Shown: positions 31,722 through 40,587 of the stretch, one piece after another
Numbering within the stretch: position 1 is the stretch's first letter
Layout of the letters: every line of letters begins with the position of its first letter
NCBI RefSeq assembly: GCF_029760955.1
Contig: NZ_CP121682.1
Coordinates: forward strand, 1,674,001 to 1,738,000
Direction of reading: 5' to 3'
Source of the DNA: Streptomyces cathayae
Lineage (GTDB): Bacteria; Actinomycetota; Actinomycetes; Streptomycetales; Streptomycetaceae
Length of the DNA stretch: 64,000 nucleotides
The notes under the pieces: model-generated
Told to the model about the DNA's origin: nothing
The model's database searches: none
The model's input: the letters and a program-made list of their open reading frames with translations, nothing else
Program-made: the position numbers and the translations under genes

Positions 31722-32735
31722 ATGAACACTCGTCCCCCGTCCCACGGTTTCCCGAGACGGCCCGTCCGCCCGGCCGTGCTCGCGGCAGCCGTCGGTCTGC
31801 TGGTGACCGGCTGCTCCGCCTTCGACGCGGCCGGCGACTCCTCGGACTCCGGGAGCGCGGGTGCGGCCGGTGGCGGGACGAGGGTCGTGATGGTGACGCA
31901 CGGCGGCGAGGGGGACGCCTTCTGGGACAGGGTGCGCAAGGGCGCCGAGGCCGCCGCGGCGAAGGACGGCATCGACCTCACCTATGTGAGCGACGCGGAC
32001 CCGGAGGGCCAGGCCGAGCTGGTGCGCGACGCGGTCCGCGACAAGGTGGACGGCATCGCCCTCACCCTGGCCAAACCGCAGGCGATGAAGGGCGCGGTGA
32101 AGGAGGCGCGCGAGGCGGGCATCCCCGTGGTCGGGCTCAACTCCGGTATCGGCGCCTGGAAGTCGACGGGGCTGCTGGAGTACTTCGGCCAGGACGACGG
32201 CGTCGCGGGCCAGGCCGTCGGCAACAAGCTGAACGAACTGAAGGCCGAGCACGCCCTCTGCGTCATCCACGAGCGGGGCAACGTCGGGCTGGAGGCGCGC
32301 TGCGCCGGCATGCGCAAGACGTTCGACGGGGAGACCGAGAACCTCTACGTGGACGGCACCGACGAACGCGCCGTCTCCGGCATCGTCACCGCCCGGCTGC
32401 GCCAGGACCCGACCATCGACGAGGTGGTCGCCAACGGCGCGCAGCAGGCCCTCATCGCGGCCGACGCCGCCAAGAAGGCGGACACCGGGGCGCACGTCGC
32501 CACCTTCGATCTCAACAAGGACCTGGTGGACGCCGTCCGCCGGGGCGACATCCGGTTCGCCGTCGACCAGCAGCCCTACCTCCAGGGCTATCTCGCCGTG
32601 GACGCGCTGTGGTTGTACCGGACCAACGGCAACATCAGCGGCGGCGGGGTGTCTCCCGTGCTCACCGGCCCGGCGTTCGTCACGAAGTCCAACGCCGCCT
32701 CGGTCGCCGAGTTCGCCGCCAACGGAACCCGGTGA
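31722..32735 (+). CDS. Sugar-type ABC transporter substrate-binding lipoprotein
   Basis: 337 aa. A Pro/Arg-rich N-terminus and hydrophobic segment end in LLVTGC, the lipobox. The mature part (VVMVTHGGEGDAFWDRVRKGAEAAAAKDGIDLTYV, VDGIALTLAKP, GIPVVGLNSG, IRFAVDQQPYLQGYLAVDALWLY) is the periplasmic-binding-protein-like I fold of ribose/galactose-type binding proteins. No permease or ATPase gene is next to it, so it is an orphan or a sensor component, perhaps for the conservon kinase 186 bp downstream. ATG 31722 has GCGAGG upstream. Confidence 0.85.
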   Translation: MNTRPPSHGFPRRPVRPAVLAAAVGLLVTGCSAFDAAGDSSDSGSAGAAGGGTRVVMVTHGGEGDAFWDRVRKGAEAAAAKDGIDLTYVSDADPEGQAELVRDAVRDKVDGIALTLAKPQAMKGAVKEAREAGIPVVGLNSGIGAWKSTGLLEYFGQDDGVAGQAVGNKLNELKAEHALCVIHERGNVGLEARCAGMRKTFDGETENLYVDGTDERAVSGIVTARLRQDPTIDEVVANGAQQALIAADAAKKADTGAHVATFDLNKDLVDAVRRGDIRFAVDQQPYLQGYLAVDALWLYRTNGNISGGGVSPVLTGPAFVTKSNAASVAEFAANGTR

Positions 32736-32921
32736 CGGTCGCATCCGGTGAGGACGTACCCAGGAACTCGGTTACGCACGGGCTGTACGGTCACGTGTGC
32801 GGACAACCTCCCGCACATCACCCGGGAGTGACCGGACCTGCGTCCGGCCCGCCCGTCCACAGCCCGTTCCCGACTGTTCCGCGCCCGCAATCCCCGCTGA
32901 TCCGACCGCTCTAGGACGACG

Positions 32922-35384
32922 ATGTCTCCACGGACAGGTGCCCGGCGCCGTCTCGGCTCCATACGTCTCTCGCTGGTCCTGCTGGCTCTGGTGCCCAGCG
33001 TCACCCTCGCCGCCATGTGGGGTGTGACGACGATCCGGATGTTCTCGGAGGGGCTTCAGCTCCGCGCGCAGACGGAGCTGAGCCGGTCGACCGGTGCGAT
33101 GGGTACCGAGGCGACCCTCGCGTTGCAGCAGGAGCGGAGACTGTCCGCGGCCTGGCTGGTCTCGCCCAAGACGTCCCGGGCCGCCCTCGAGGCGCAGCGC
33201 GAGAAGACGGACGTGGCGGTGGCGAAGCTGGTCGGGCAGGCCGACGCGATCGCCGAGGCGCCGGCCCGTGTGTCGGAGCGGCTGTACTCGGTGCTCGGTT
33301 CGGTGGGCAGCCTCGAGTACTACCGGGGCCAGGTGGACAGGCCGAGCGACATCACCGCCGAGCAGGCGCTCGACCAGTACACCTCGATCATCGACGACCA
33401 GATCCACGCCTTTCAGGAGCTGTCGCAGGTCGACGACGGCGATCTGACCTCGCAGGCCAGGCCGTTGGTCTCGCTGGAGCACGCGGCGGAACTGGTGTCC
33501 CAGGAGGACGCGCGGCTCACCCTGGCCTGGCCGTCCGGGGAACTCGACGAGCCGTCCTGGTCCGCCTTCGCGGGGACGGTCGCCACCCGCCGCTGGCTGG
33601 TCAAGGACCAGATCGTGCCGTCCCTGCGCGGCGACACCAAGACGCAGACCGAGAAGATCCTGCACAGCCCTCAGTGGAGCACCCTGCAGGAGATCGAGAA
33701 CGAGGTCCTCGCCGTCCACCCCACCGCGAAGGGCACGGCCGGCCTGCCGGACGCGCAGAAGCAGTGGGACGCGGCCCTGACCAAGATCACACCGCAGTAC
33801 GCCACCCTGATCCGGCAGCAGACCGACGCGCTGCTCACCCGCAGCGCCGCCGAGGCCCGCGGTCTGCTGCTGACCGCGGCGGCGCTCAGCGCCGGCGGGC
33901 TGCTCGCCCTGCTGCTGTGCGTCGGCATGTCGTGGCGGATCACCCACTCGCTGTCCCGCCGGCTGCACGGCCTGCGGATGGCCACCCTCAGCCTGGCCGA
34001 GGAGCGGCTGCCCGACGTGGTGGCCCGGCTGGAGCGGGGCGAGCGGGTCGACGCCGAGTCGGCGACCACTGCGCTGGACTACGGCCACGACGAACTCGGC
34101 CAGGTCGCCCAGGCGTTCAACACCGCGCAGCGCACCGCGGTGCACACGGCGGTCGAACTCGCGGACACCCGGCGCGGGTTCCAGAAGATCATCCTGGGCA
34201 TCGCACGGCAGAGCCAGAACCTCGTCAACCTCCAGCTCAGCAAGCTCGACGCGCTGGAACGCCGGCACACCGATCCCGAGGTCCTCAAGGGACTGTACGA
34301 ACTGGACTCCACGGCGAGTCAGTTGCGCCGCTACGAGGAGAACCTGGTCATCGTCAGCGGTGAGCGGCCCGGCCGTTCGTGGAGCGAACCGGTCGCGTTG
34401 ATCGACATCCTGCGCAGCGCCGTCGGTGAGGTCGCCGAGTACCAGCGCGTGGAGGTGCACACCGACGAGGAGGTGGCGCTGGCTCCGCCCGCGGTGGCCG
34501 ACGTCATCCACCTGCTGGCCGAGCTGATCGACAACGCGACGGCGTACTCGCCCGCCCCGAGTCCCGTCGGGGTGCGTGCCGCGATGGTGGCCAAGGGCCT
34601 CGCCGTCGAGGTCGAGGACCGGGGACTCGGCATGTCCGAGGACGACTACGCCTCGATGAACGCCCAGTTGGCCAAGCCCCCGCAGTTCGACGTGGTGGCC
34701 CTCGCCGACGACCTGCGGCTCGGCATGTTCGTGATCTCCCAGCTGGCCCACCGGCACGGCATCGCCGTCACCCTGCGCCCGTCGCCGTACGGCGGGACGA
34801 CGGCGATCGTGCTGCTCCCGCACACCATCGTGGTGTGCGACGCGCCGCACGGGGCCGAGGCCGCCCCCGCCGTCGTGGGGAACGGACACCGCACGGCGGC
34901 CGGCCCGGACCGGGCGGCCACCACCGGCACCACGGACACGGCGGACTCCACGGACGCCACGGACGCTCCGGAGCCCGAGAACACTGCGGACGCCCGGCCC
35001 CCCGCGACCGATGCCGCCGAAGCGGCCGACACGGCCGAGACGAGCGAGACAGTCGCGGCCACCGCCGCGCCCGGGCCCGGAAAACTCACCCCGCTCCCCC
35101 GCCGGGTGCCGCAGACCAGCCTGGCCGCCGAACTGCGGGAGGAGGTGGCGGCGCCCATCGCCGAGCACGACTCCGGGGACTTCACGGCGGAACACGCGGC
35201 CGCCTCCCTCGGCGGTTTCCAGCGCGGCACGTCCCGGGCACGTGCGAACGGCGGCGACCCCCGGGCCGGCGCCCCCCGTACCGACGACGCCGCCGTGCCG
35301 CCGTCCGCCGCCACCGACACGGCGGCCTCCTCCGGGGCCCCCGCCGGCTCCCGAGAGCTCCCGAATCCGCCCTCCGACCGCTGA
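32922..35384 (+). CDS. cvnA: Conservon sensor kinase-like protein CvnA
   Basis: 820 aa. A basic N-terminus and membrane segment (LSLVLLALVPSVTLAAMWGV), an extracellular nitrate/nitrite-sensing-like (NIT) helical domain of about 300 residues, a second membrane segment (LLLTAAALSAGGLLALLLCVGMSW), a HAMP-like linker and a HATPase domain (HLLAELIDNATAYSPAPSPVG, VEDRGLGMS, LGMFVISQLAHRHGI). The dimerisation region reads ARQSQNLVNLQLSKLDALERR and has no phosphoacceptor His, as is usual in CvnA. A Thr/Asp/Ala-repeat C-terminal tail of about 180 residues follows. The ATG at 32922 has AGGA six bases upstream. It heads the conservon operon. Confidence 0.92.
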   Translation: MSPRTGARRRLGSIRLSLVLLALVPSVTLAAMWGVTTIRMFSEGLQLRAQTELSRSTGAMGTEATLALQQERRLSAAWLVSPKTSRAALEAQREKTDVAVAKLVGQADAIAEAPARVSERLYSVLGSVGSLEYYRGQVDRPSDITAEQALDQYTSIIDDQIHAFQELSQVDDGDLTSQARPLVSLEHAAELVSQEDARLTLAWPSGELDEPSWSAFAGTVATRRWLVKDQIVPSLRGDTKTQTEKILHSPQWSTLQEIENEVLAVHPTAKGTAGLPDAQKQWDAALTKITPQYATLIRQQTDALLTRSAAEARGLLLTAAALSAGGLLALLLCVGMSWRITHSLSRRLHGLRMATLSLAEERLPDVVARLERGERVDAESATTALDYGHDELGQVAQAFNTAQRTAVHTAVELADTRRGFQKIILGIARQSQNLVNLQLSKLDALERRHTDPEVLKGLYELDSTASQLRRYEENLVIVSGERPGRSWSEPVALIDILRSAVGEVAEYQRVEVHTDEEVALAPPAVADVIHLLAELIDNATAYSPAPSPVGVRAAMVAKGLAVEVEDRGLGMSEDDYASMNAQLAKPPQFDVVALADDLRLGMFVISQLAHRHGIAVTLRPSPYGGTTAIVLLPHTIVVCDAPHGAEAAPAVVGNGHRTAAGPDRAATTGTTDTADSTDATDAPEPENTADARPPATDAAEAADTAETSETVAATAAPGPGKLTPLPRRVPQTSLAAELREEVAAPIAEHDSGDFTAEHAAASLGGFQRGTSRARANGGDPRAGAPRTDDAAVPPSAATDTAASSGAPAGSRELPNPPSDR

Positions 35385-35406
35385 ACGTCGACGAAGGAAC
35401 ACAGAG

Positions 35407-35838
35407 ATGACACGCCCCGTACCCGCCACTCACACCCAGCTCGACCAGCTGCTCACCGGACTCGTGGAGCGGGTCGCCGAGGTGAACCAGGCCGTGGTGC
35501 TGTCCGAGGACGGTCTGGTGGTCAGCAAGTCCACCGGGTTCCTGCGCGACGACGCGGAGCGTCTGGCGGCCACCGCGTCCGGGCTGATGAGCCTCAGCAA
35601 GGGCGTCAGCATGGACTTCCGCGGCGGCCCGGTGCGCCAGGCGCTCATCGAGATGGCCAACAGCTACCTGATCCTCACCTCGGCCGGTCCGGGCGCCCAC
35701 CTCGTGGTGCTGACCGGGCCGGGCGCGGACGTCGGTGTGGTCGCCTACCAGATGAACATGCTGGTGAAGAAGATCGGCGAGCACCTCAGCGCGGCGCCCC
35801 GGGGCACCGCAGGCCCCGCCACCGACTCCGGCGCGTGA
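35407..35838 (+). CDS. cvnB: Conservon roadblock/LC7 protein CvnB
   Basis: 143 aa with a roadblock/LC7 fold: LDQLLTGLVERVAEVNQAVVLSEDGLVVSKSTGF, then MDFRGGPVRQALIEMANSYLILTSAG and ADVGVVAYQMNMLVKKIGEHL. In conservons CvnB helps form a membrane-associated complex with CvnA and the GTPase CvnD and acts like a GTPase-activating or scaffold protein. ATG 35407 has GAAGGAAC upstream. The cvnC GTG follows one base after its stop codon. Confidence 0.93.
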   Translation: MTRPVPATHTQLDQLLTGLVERVAEVNQAVVLSEDGLVVSKSTGFLRDDAERLAATASGLMSLSKGVSMDFRGGPVRQALIEMANSYLILTSAGPGAHLVVLTGPGADVGVVAYQMNMLVKKIGEHLSAAPRGTAGPATDSGA

Positions 35839-35839
35839 G

Positions 35840-36199
35840 GTGGGCGGAGGCGATGTCGCGGGCCGGCTCGTCCGACCGTTCACCCTGACCGGTGGCCGGA
35901 CGCGGCCCAGCCGCGCCGACTTCACGCTCATCACGACGGTGACGGCGGTCGATCCGCAGCCCGAGGCGGCCGCCCGGCCGCAGCCCGAGCACACCCGCAT
36001 CCTGCGGCTGTGCGCGGAGCCCGTCGCGGTGGCGGAGATCGCCGCCCGCCTCGACCTCCCGATGAGCGTGATCGTCATCATGCTCTGCGACCTGCTGGAG
36101 GCGGGCCGGATCACGGTCCGCCCGCCCCACCACGTCACCCGCACCGCCCCGGACCTGGATCTGCTGCAGAAAGTGAGGGACGGACTTGGCCGGCTCTGA
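35840..36199 (+). CDS. cvnC: Conservon DUF742 protein CvnC
   Basis: 119 aa. DUF742 is recognised from RLVRPFTLTGGRTRPSRADFTLITTVTA followed by a winged-helix-like part, EHTRILRLCAEPVAVAEIAARLDLPMSVIVIMLCDLLEAGRITV. It may act as a nucleic-acid- or protein-binding adaptor; its biochemical role is unknown. GTG 35840 is two bases from the cvnB stop, and its 3' end overlaps cvnD by 14 nt, so all four cvn genes are translationally linked. Confidence 0.92.
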   Translation: MGGGDVAGRLVRPFTLTGGRTRPSRADFTLITTVTAVDPQPEAAARPQPEHTRILRLCAEPVAVAEIAARLDLPMSVIVIMLCDLLEAGRITVRPPHHVTRTAPDLDLLQKVRDGLGRL

Positions 36200-36782
36200 C
36201 ACCACCGCTCGGGCACCTGCCGGGCGTCCGGCACCCGACACGGTCAAGATCCTGATCGCCGGGGGCTTCGGCGTGGGCAAGACCACCATGGTCGGCTCGG
36301 TCAGCGAGATCGCCCCGCTGCGCACCGAGGAGCCGCTGACCATGGCGGGCCTGGACGTCGACGACCTCGAGGGCATCGAGGAGAAACGTGACACCACGGT
36401 GGCGCTGGACTTCGGCCGGATCACCGTCTCCGACGACCTGGTGCTGTACCTCTTCGGTACGCCGGGCCAGCAGCGGTTCTGGTTCATGTGGAACGACCTG
36501 GCGCTCGGCGCGCTCGGCGCGGTGGTCCTGCTCGATGTGCGCAGACCCGAGTCCAGTTTCGCCGCGATCGACTTCTTCGAGCGCCGGGGCATCCCGTTCG
36601 TCATCGCCGCGAACGGCTTCCACGGGAAGCACCCCTACCCGGTCGAGGACATCCGGGATTCGCTGACCCTGCCGGAGGGTGTGCCCGTGCTGCTCTGCGA
36701 CGCACGGGAGCGCGAGTCGTCCAGGGACGTACTGATCGCTCTGCTCGACCGGCTGATCTCAGCGGCGGCTCAGGAACGGTGA
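36186..36782 (+). CDS. cvnD: Conservon GTPase CvnD
   Basis: 198-aa small GTPase. The P-loop is GGFGVGKTTMVG, switch regions include EKRDTTVALDFGRI, G3-like LYLFGTPGQQRFW, and the G4/G5 region has IAANGFHGKHPY and LLCDARE. Ras/MglA-like proteins in conservons couple sensor output to membrane complexes. The start is TTG 36186, inside the end of cvnC, with GAGGGA about six bases upstream. It closes the operon, and a strong hairpin follows. Confidence 0.93.
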   Translation: MAGSDTTARAPAGRPAPDTVKILIAGGFGVGKTTMVGSVSEIAPLRTEEPLTMAGLDVDDLEGIEEKRDTTVALDFGRITVSDDLVLYLFGTPGQQRFWFMWNDLALGALGAVVLLDVRRPESSFAAIDFFERRGIPFVIAANGFHGKHPYPVEDIRDSLTLPEGVPVLLCDARERESSRDVLIALLDRLISAAAQER

Positions 36783-36787
36783 ACGGT

Positions 36788-36819
36788 GCGGGGGTGCGGC
36801 CCGTTCACCGCACCCCCGC
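36788..36819. terminator. Bidirectional hairpin terminator after cvnD
   Basis: GCGGGGGTGCGG (36788-36799) pairs perfectly with CCGCACCCCCGC (36808-36819) across an 8-base loop. It begins six bases after the cvnD stop and ends seven bases before the stop of the convergent lipoprotein gene, so it can serve both. Confidence 0.8.
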
Positions 36820-36825
36820 GCGGGG

Positions 36826-37782
36826 TCAGTCCAGTCCGGCCGACTTCAGCCAGGCCTTCGCCACGTCCAGCGGGTCCTTCTTCTCCGACTGGACCTGGGT
36901 GTCGAGGTCGAGCAGGGTCTCGGTGTCCAGCTCGGCGGAGACCGCGTTGAGCGCGTCGACGCCCTCCTGGGGGAGGGCGTCCTTGTGGACCAGCGGGGTC
37001 ACGTTGGCGAAGCCGAAGAGGTTCTCCGGGTCCTTCAGGACGACGAACTTCTCCTTGACGATGGCCGGGTCCGTGGTGAAGACGTCCGCGGCCTGGACCT
37101 CGTTGCCGGTGAGCGCGGCCTGGGTGAGCGGGCCCCCCGCGTCGAGCGCCTTGAAGGACTTGAACTTCAACCCGTAGACGGACTCCAGGCCCTTCAGGCC
37201 CTGTTGCCGGGTCTGGAACTCGGGCGAGCCGCCGATCACCATCTCCGGTGCGACGTCCTTGAGTTCGGCGAGGGTGGACGACGCCGTGAGACCGTACTTC
37301 TTCGCCGTCAGGGCGTTGACGCTGACCGAGTCCTTGTTCTCGGCCGGCGACGGGTCCAGCAGCGTCAGCTTCTTGTCGAGCTTGGCCTTGACGGCGTCGT
37401 TGACGGCGTCGGCGGACTCCTGTCCGGCCTCGGGGTCGAGGTAGGCGAGCAGGGAGCCGTTGTACTCGGGCAGGACGGTGACGGAACCGTTTTTCAGCAG
37501 GCCGTAGCTCGTCTCCCGGCTGCCGATGTTGTGCTTGTAGGTGACCTCGAGGCCCTTGGCCCTCAGCGCCTCGCCGTAGATGTCGGCGAGCAGGGTGCTC
37601 TCGGCGAAGTTGTTGGAGCCGACGACGACGGTGCCGGCCTCCGCCTTCTCCTCCTCGAGGGGATTGCCGGAGGTGTCGCCGGACGAACAGCCCGCGAGCA
37701 GCGCCGTCGCGGCGCTGAGCGCGACGAGCGCCGCGCCGGTGTGCCTCGTCCTGGACCTGCTGCTCTTCACGGTAGAAGTCAT
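36826..37782 (-). CDS. Osmoprotectant (QAT) ABC transporter binding lipoprotein
   Basis: 318 aa. A basic N-terminus and hydrophobic stretch end in ALLAGCSSG (lipobox). The mature part (VVVGSNNFAESTLLADIYGEALRAKGLEVTYKHNIGSRETSYGLLKNGSVTVLPEYNGSLLAYL...ALDAGGPLTQAAL) is the OpuCC/ProX-type fold for glycine betaine, choline or carnitine. ATG 37782 was chosen; a TTG four codons earlier is in frame. It is the last gene of the transporter operon, 86 bp after the second permease gene, as in many actinobacterial opuC loci. Confidence 0.9.
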   Translation of the reverse strand: MTSTVKSSRSRTRHTGAALVALSAATALLAGCSSGDTSGNPLEEEKAEAGTVVVGSNNFAESTLLADIYGEALRAKGLEVTYKHNIGSRETSYGLLKNGSVTVLPEYNGSLLAYLDPEAGQESADAVNDAVKAKLDKKLTLLDPSPAENKDSVSVNALTAKKYGLTASSTLAELKDVAPEMVIGGSPEFQTRQQGLKGLESVYGLKFKSFKALDAGGPLTQAALTGNEVQAADVFTTDPAIVKEKFVVLKDPENLFGFANVTPLVHKDALPQEGVDALNAVSAELDTETLLDLDTQVQSEKKDPLDVAKAWLKSAGLD

Positions 37783-37868
37783 CCGTCGATCCAATCCAGC
37801 CGGTTGACGGCCGTCAAGCGCGGCCGGATCACGGTTGCCACTCGTCCGCCCGTGCGTCCGGGGCCGGT

Positions 37869-38534
37869 TCAGCGCCGCCGTACGCCCGGTGACACCAGCA
37901 GCCGTCCCGCCGCCCAGAACAGCGCGAGCGTGACGAGGGCCAGGGCCGCCACCAGGGTGGCCCCGCCGACCACCTTCTCGTAGTCGCGCTGGTAGAGCCC
38001 GTCGATGATGTACCGGCCGAGGCCGCCCAGGCTGACGTACGCGGCGATGGTGGCCGTCGACACGATCTGGATGGCCGCCGAGCGCAGCCCGCTCAGGATC
38101 AGCGGCAGCGCCACCGGCACCTCGACCCGGAACAGGATGTGCGACTCGCGCATGCCCATGCCGCGGGCGGCGTCCACCGGGGAGGGGTCCACCGTGCGGA
38201 CGGCCTCGTAGGTGGTCACCAGGATCGGCGGGACGGCCAGCACGACCAGCGGGATCATGACGGGCAGCAGACCGAAGCCGATCAGCAGCACCACCAGCAC
38301 CAGCAGGCCGAAACTGGGCAGGGCGCGGGCGGCGTTGGCGATGAAGGCGAGTGCGTTCCCGCCGCGGCCGGTGTGCCCGGTCAGCAGGCCGACGGGCAGG
38401 CCGATCGCGGCGGCGATCGCGAGGGCCAGCAGCGAGTACCGGATGTGTTCGAGGAAGCGCTGCGGGATGCCGTCGTAGCCGTGCCAGTGGGCGCTGTCGC
38501 TGAAGAAGGCGTTCATGAAGTCGAGGATGTTCAC
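37869..38534 (-). CDS. Osmoprotectant ABC transporter permease (second)
   Basis: 221-aa permease with about five membrane segments and an EAA-like loop (VDPSPVDAARGMGMRESHILFRVEVPVALPLILSGLRSA). It begins with a GTG that overlaps the stop of the upstream permease (GTGA). The N-terminus MNILDFMNAFFSDSAHWHGYDGIPQRFLEHIRYS is typical of OpuCB/YehW-type subunits. Confidence 0.9.
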   Translation of the reverse strand: MNILDFMNAFFSDSAHWHGYDGIPQRFLEHIRYSLLALAIAAAIGLPVGLLTGHTGRGGNALAFIANAARALPSFGLLVLVVLLIGFGLLPVMIPLVVLAVPPILVTTYEAVRTVDPSPVDAARGMGMRESHILFRVEVPVALPLILSGLRSAAIQIVSTATIAAYVSLGGLGRYIIDGLYQRDYEKVVGGATLVAALALVTLALFWAAGRLLVSPGVRRR

Positions 38535-39229
38535 CGGGTCGCGCTCCCGGCTCCGTACGGCTCGGGGCGTGCTGCGGGTCCCTGCCGTGTGCCGCGCGGC
38601 ATCCACGGCGTGAGCAGGACCCTGAGCAGGACCAGCAGCGCGTCGCACAGGATCGCCAGCACGGCCATCGTGATGACGGAGTTCACCGCGAGTTCGGGCC
38701 GGTCGTACTTCTGCGCGGCCGCGAGCAGGTTGCCGAGGGCGCCCTGATTGCCGATCAGGGCGCCGATACTGACCAGGGAGATGCTGGACGCGGTGGCCAC
38801 CCGCAGGCCGGCGATGATGGCGGGGGCGGCGATCGGCAACTGCACCTGGGTGTACCGGCGCAGGGGGCCGAAGCCCATGGCGGTGGCCGCGGCCAGCGTC
38901 TCCGGTGGCACCGCGCGCACCCCGTCGACGATCGCCGGGATCAGCACCACCAGGCTGTACAGGGCCAGCGGGATCATCACGGTGAGTTCGGTCTGGCCGG
39001 TGTAGTCGATGAGGACGACGAAGAACGCCAGCGACGGGATGGCGTACAGCACGGTCGTCATGCCCAGGACCGGCGGGTACAGCCAGCGGAAGCGTCCGCA
39101 CAGCTGGGCGACGGGCAGTGCGAGCAGCAGTCCGGCCGCGACCGGGATCAGCGCCTCCCTCAGGTGCAGTCCGATCAGGCCCGCCCAGCTGTGCTGGAGG
39201 TCGCTGGGGATGTCGAAGAAGCCGCTCAT
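38531..39229 (-). CDS. Osmoprotectant ABC transporter permease (first)
   Basis: 232-aa permease. Hydrophobic segments and an EAA-like loop (VPPETLAAATAMGFGPLRRYTQVQLPIAAPAIIAGLRVA) followed by SLVSIGALIGNQGALGNLL match the OpuC/QAT group. Its ATG overlaps the stop of the ATPase gene by 4 nt and its stop overlaps the next permease start by 4 nt, so the three are strictly coupled. The two different permeases would form a heterodimeric channel. Confidence 0.9.
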   Translation of the reverse strand: MSGFFDIPSDLQHSWAGLIGLHLREALIPVAAGLLLALPVAQLCGRFRWLYPPVLGMTTVLYAIPSLAFFVVLIDYTGQTELTVMIPLALYSLVVLIPAIVDGVRAVPPETLAAATAMGFGPLRRYTQVQLPIAAPAIIAGLRVATASSISLVSIGALIGNQGALGNLLAAAQKYDRPELAVNSVITMAVLAILCDALLVLLRVLLTPWMPRGTRQGPAARPEPYGAGSATR

Positions 39230-40350
39230 CCGGCGACCTTCTCGTCGCCGGTGCGGCCGCCTCGGTGGGCGGTGCGGATGGCGTCGCCGATGGTCTGCTG
39301 GGAGACGACGCCCCGCACCCGGCCGGTGTCGTCCACGGCGACGGCCCAGCCGGTGGGGGAGAGCACCGCGCAGTCGAGCGCGACCCGCAGCGAGTCCACG
39401 CCAGGCACGAACGGCCGCCCGTACGGCAGGAGCCGGTCGGGGCGGATGTCCCCGGCGGTCAGCCGGCGCGGCTCGGACCAGCCGAGCGGGCGCCCCTCGC
39501 CGTCGGTCACCAGGAGGTGGGGGGCGTCCGAGGCGCCGATCCGCTCGGCGGTGGCGTCCGGCGGGATCACCGTGTCGGTGGCCAGTTCCAGCGCGGCGGT
39601 GGTGAGGAAGGAGAGCCTCCGGATGCCCCGGTCGGCGCCGAGGAAGTCCTCGACGAACGCGTCCGCGGGGTCGGACAGCAGCTCGGCGGGCGGCGCGTAC
39701 TGGGCGAGCCGGCCGCCTTCGCGCAGTACGGCGACCATGGTGCCGAGTTTGACCGCCTCGTCGATGTCATGCGTGACGAAGACGATGGTCTTGCCCAGCT
39801 CTTCCTGGATCCTGAGGAGTTCGTCCTGCAGCCCCTTGCGGACCACCGGGTCGACGGCCGAGAACGGCTCGTCCATCAGCAGCACCGGCGGGTCCGCAGC
39901 GAGCGCGCGTGCCACTCCGACGCGCTGCTGCTGGCCGCCGGAGAGCTGGTACGGGTACCGCTTGGCCAGGGCGGTGTCCAGGCCCACCCGCTCCATCAGC
40001 TCCGCCGCCCGCTCCCGGGCCCGCTGCTTGCCCCAGCCGAGCATGCGCGGCACGGTGGCGATGTTGTCGACGATCGTGCGGTGCTGGAAGAGTCCGGCGT
40101 TCTGGATGACGTACCCCATGGACCGGCGCAGGGTGGTGACCGGTTGCCGCCGGCTGTCCGCACCGTCGAGCAGGATCGTTCCCTCGGTGGGTTCGACCAT
40201 GCGGTTGATCATGCGCAGGGTGGTCGTCTTGCCACAGCCCGACGGCCCGACCAGAACGGTGATCGAGCGGTCGGGGATCTCCAGGGAGAGCCGGTCCACC
40301 GCCACCGTGCCGTCCGGGTAGCGCTTCGTCACTGAGTCGATCCGTATCAA
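39226..40350 (-). CDS. opuCA: Osmoprotectant ABC transporter ATP-binding protein with CBS-like C-terminus
   Basis: 374 aa. Walker A GPSGCGKTTTL, signature LSGGQQQRVGVARAL, Walker B VLLMDEPFSAVD and VTHDIDEAV are intact. A C-terminal extension of about 120 residues carries CBS-like segments (LRVALDCAVLSPTGWAVAVDDTGRVRGVVSQQTIGDAI) that in OpuA/OpuC transporters sense ionic strength or cyclic-di-AMP. The start is TTG 40350 (MIRIDSVTKRYPDG), with GAAGGG eleven bases upstream; upstream codons in frame lack a site. It is the first gene of the operon. Confidence 0.92.
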   Translation of the reverse strand: MIRIDSVTKRYPDGTVAVDRLSLEIPDRSITVLVGPSGCGKTTTLRMINRMVEPTEGTILLDGADSRRQPVTTLRRSMGYVIQNAGLFQHRTIVDNIATVPRMLGWGKQRARERAAELMERVGLDTALAKRYPYQLSGGQQQRVGVARALAADPPVLLMDEPFSAVDPVVRKGLQDELLRIQEELGKTIVFVTHDIDEAVKLGTMVAVLREGGRLAQYAPPAELLSDPADAFVEDFLGADRGIRRLSFLTTAALELATDTVIPPDATAERIGASDAPHLLVTDGEGRPLGWSEPRRLTAGDIRPDRLLPYGRPFVPGVDSLRVALDCAVLSPTGWAVAVDDTGRVRGVVSQQTIGDAIRTAHRGGRTGDEKVAG

Positions 40351-40507
40351 GACGCCGAACACCCTTCGGGTGGCTGGAAGTTTCCGGCCGAGCCGGCCGC
40401 GCGGTCTGCCGCCGGTCGAGTGTAGACGGCATCTCCGACAGCGCCCGGGGAACACGCCCCCGCGCTACGCGGCCACCTGCCCCGCCCCGACCTCGGGAAA
40501 CCACCCG

Positions 40508-40548
40508 ACGGGGGAGGGCCGCCGGGATTCCCGGCGGCCCTCCCCCGT
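40508..40548. terminator. Strong hairpin downstream of msrB
   Basis: A perfect 20-bp inverted repeat with a single central base: ACGGGGGAGGGCCGCCGGGA and its complement. It lies 40 bp beyond the msrB stop on the minus strand and about 160 bp before the opuCA start, so it would separate the murC-msrB transcript from the transporter operon. Confidence 0.8.
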
Positions 40549-40587
40549 CACCACGGCCCGGCGCGACTCGGCGCGCGTCCGCGCGGA

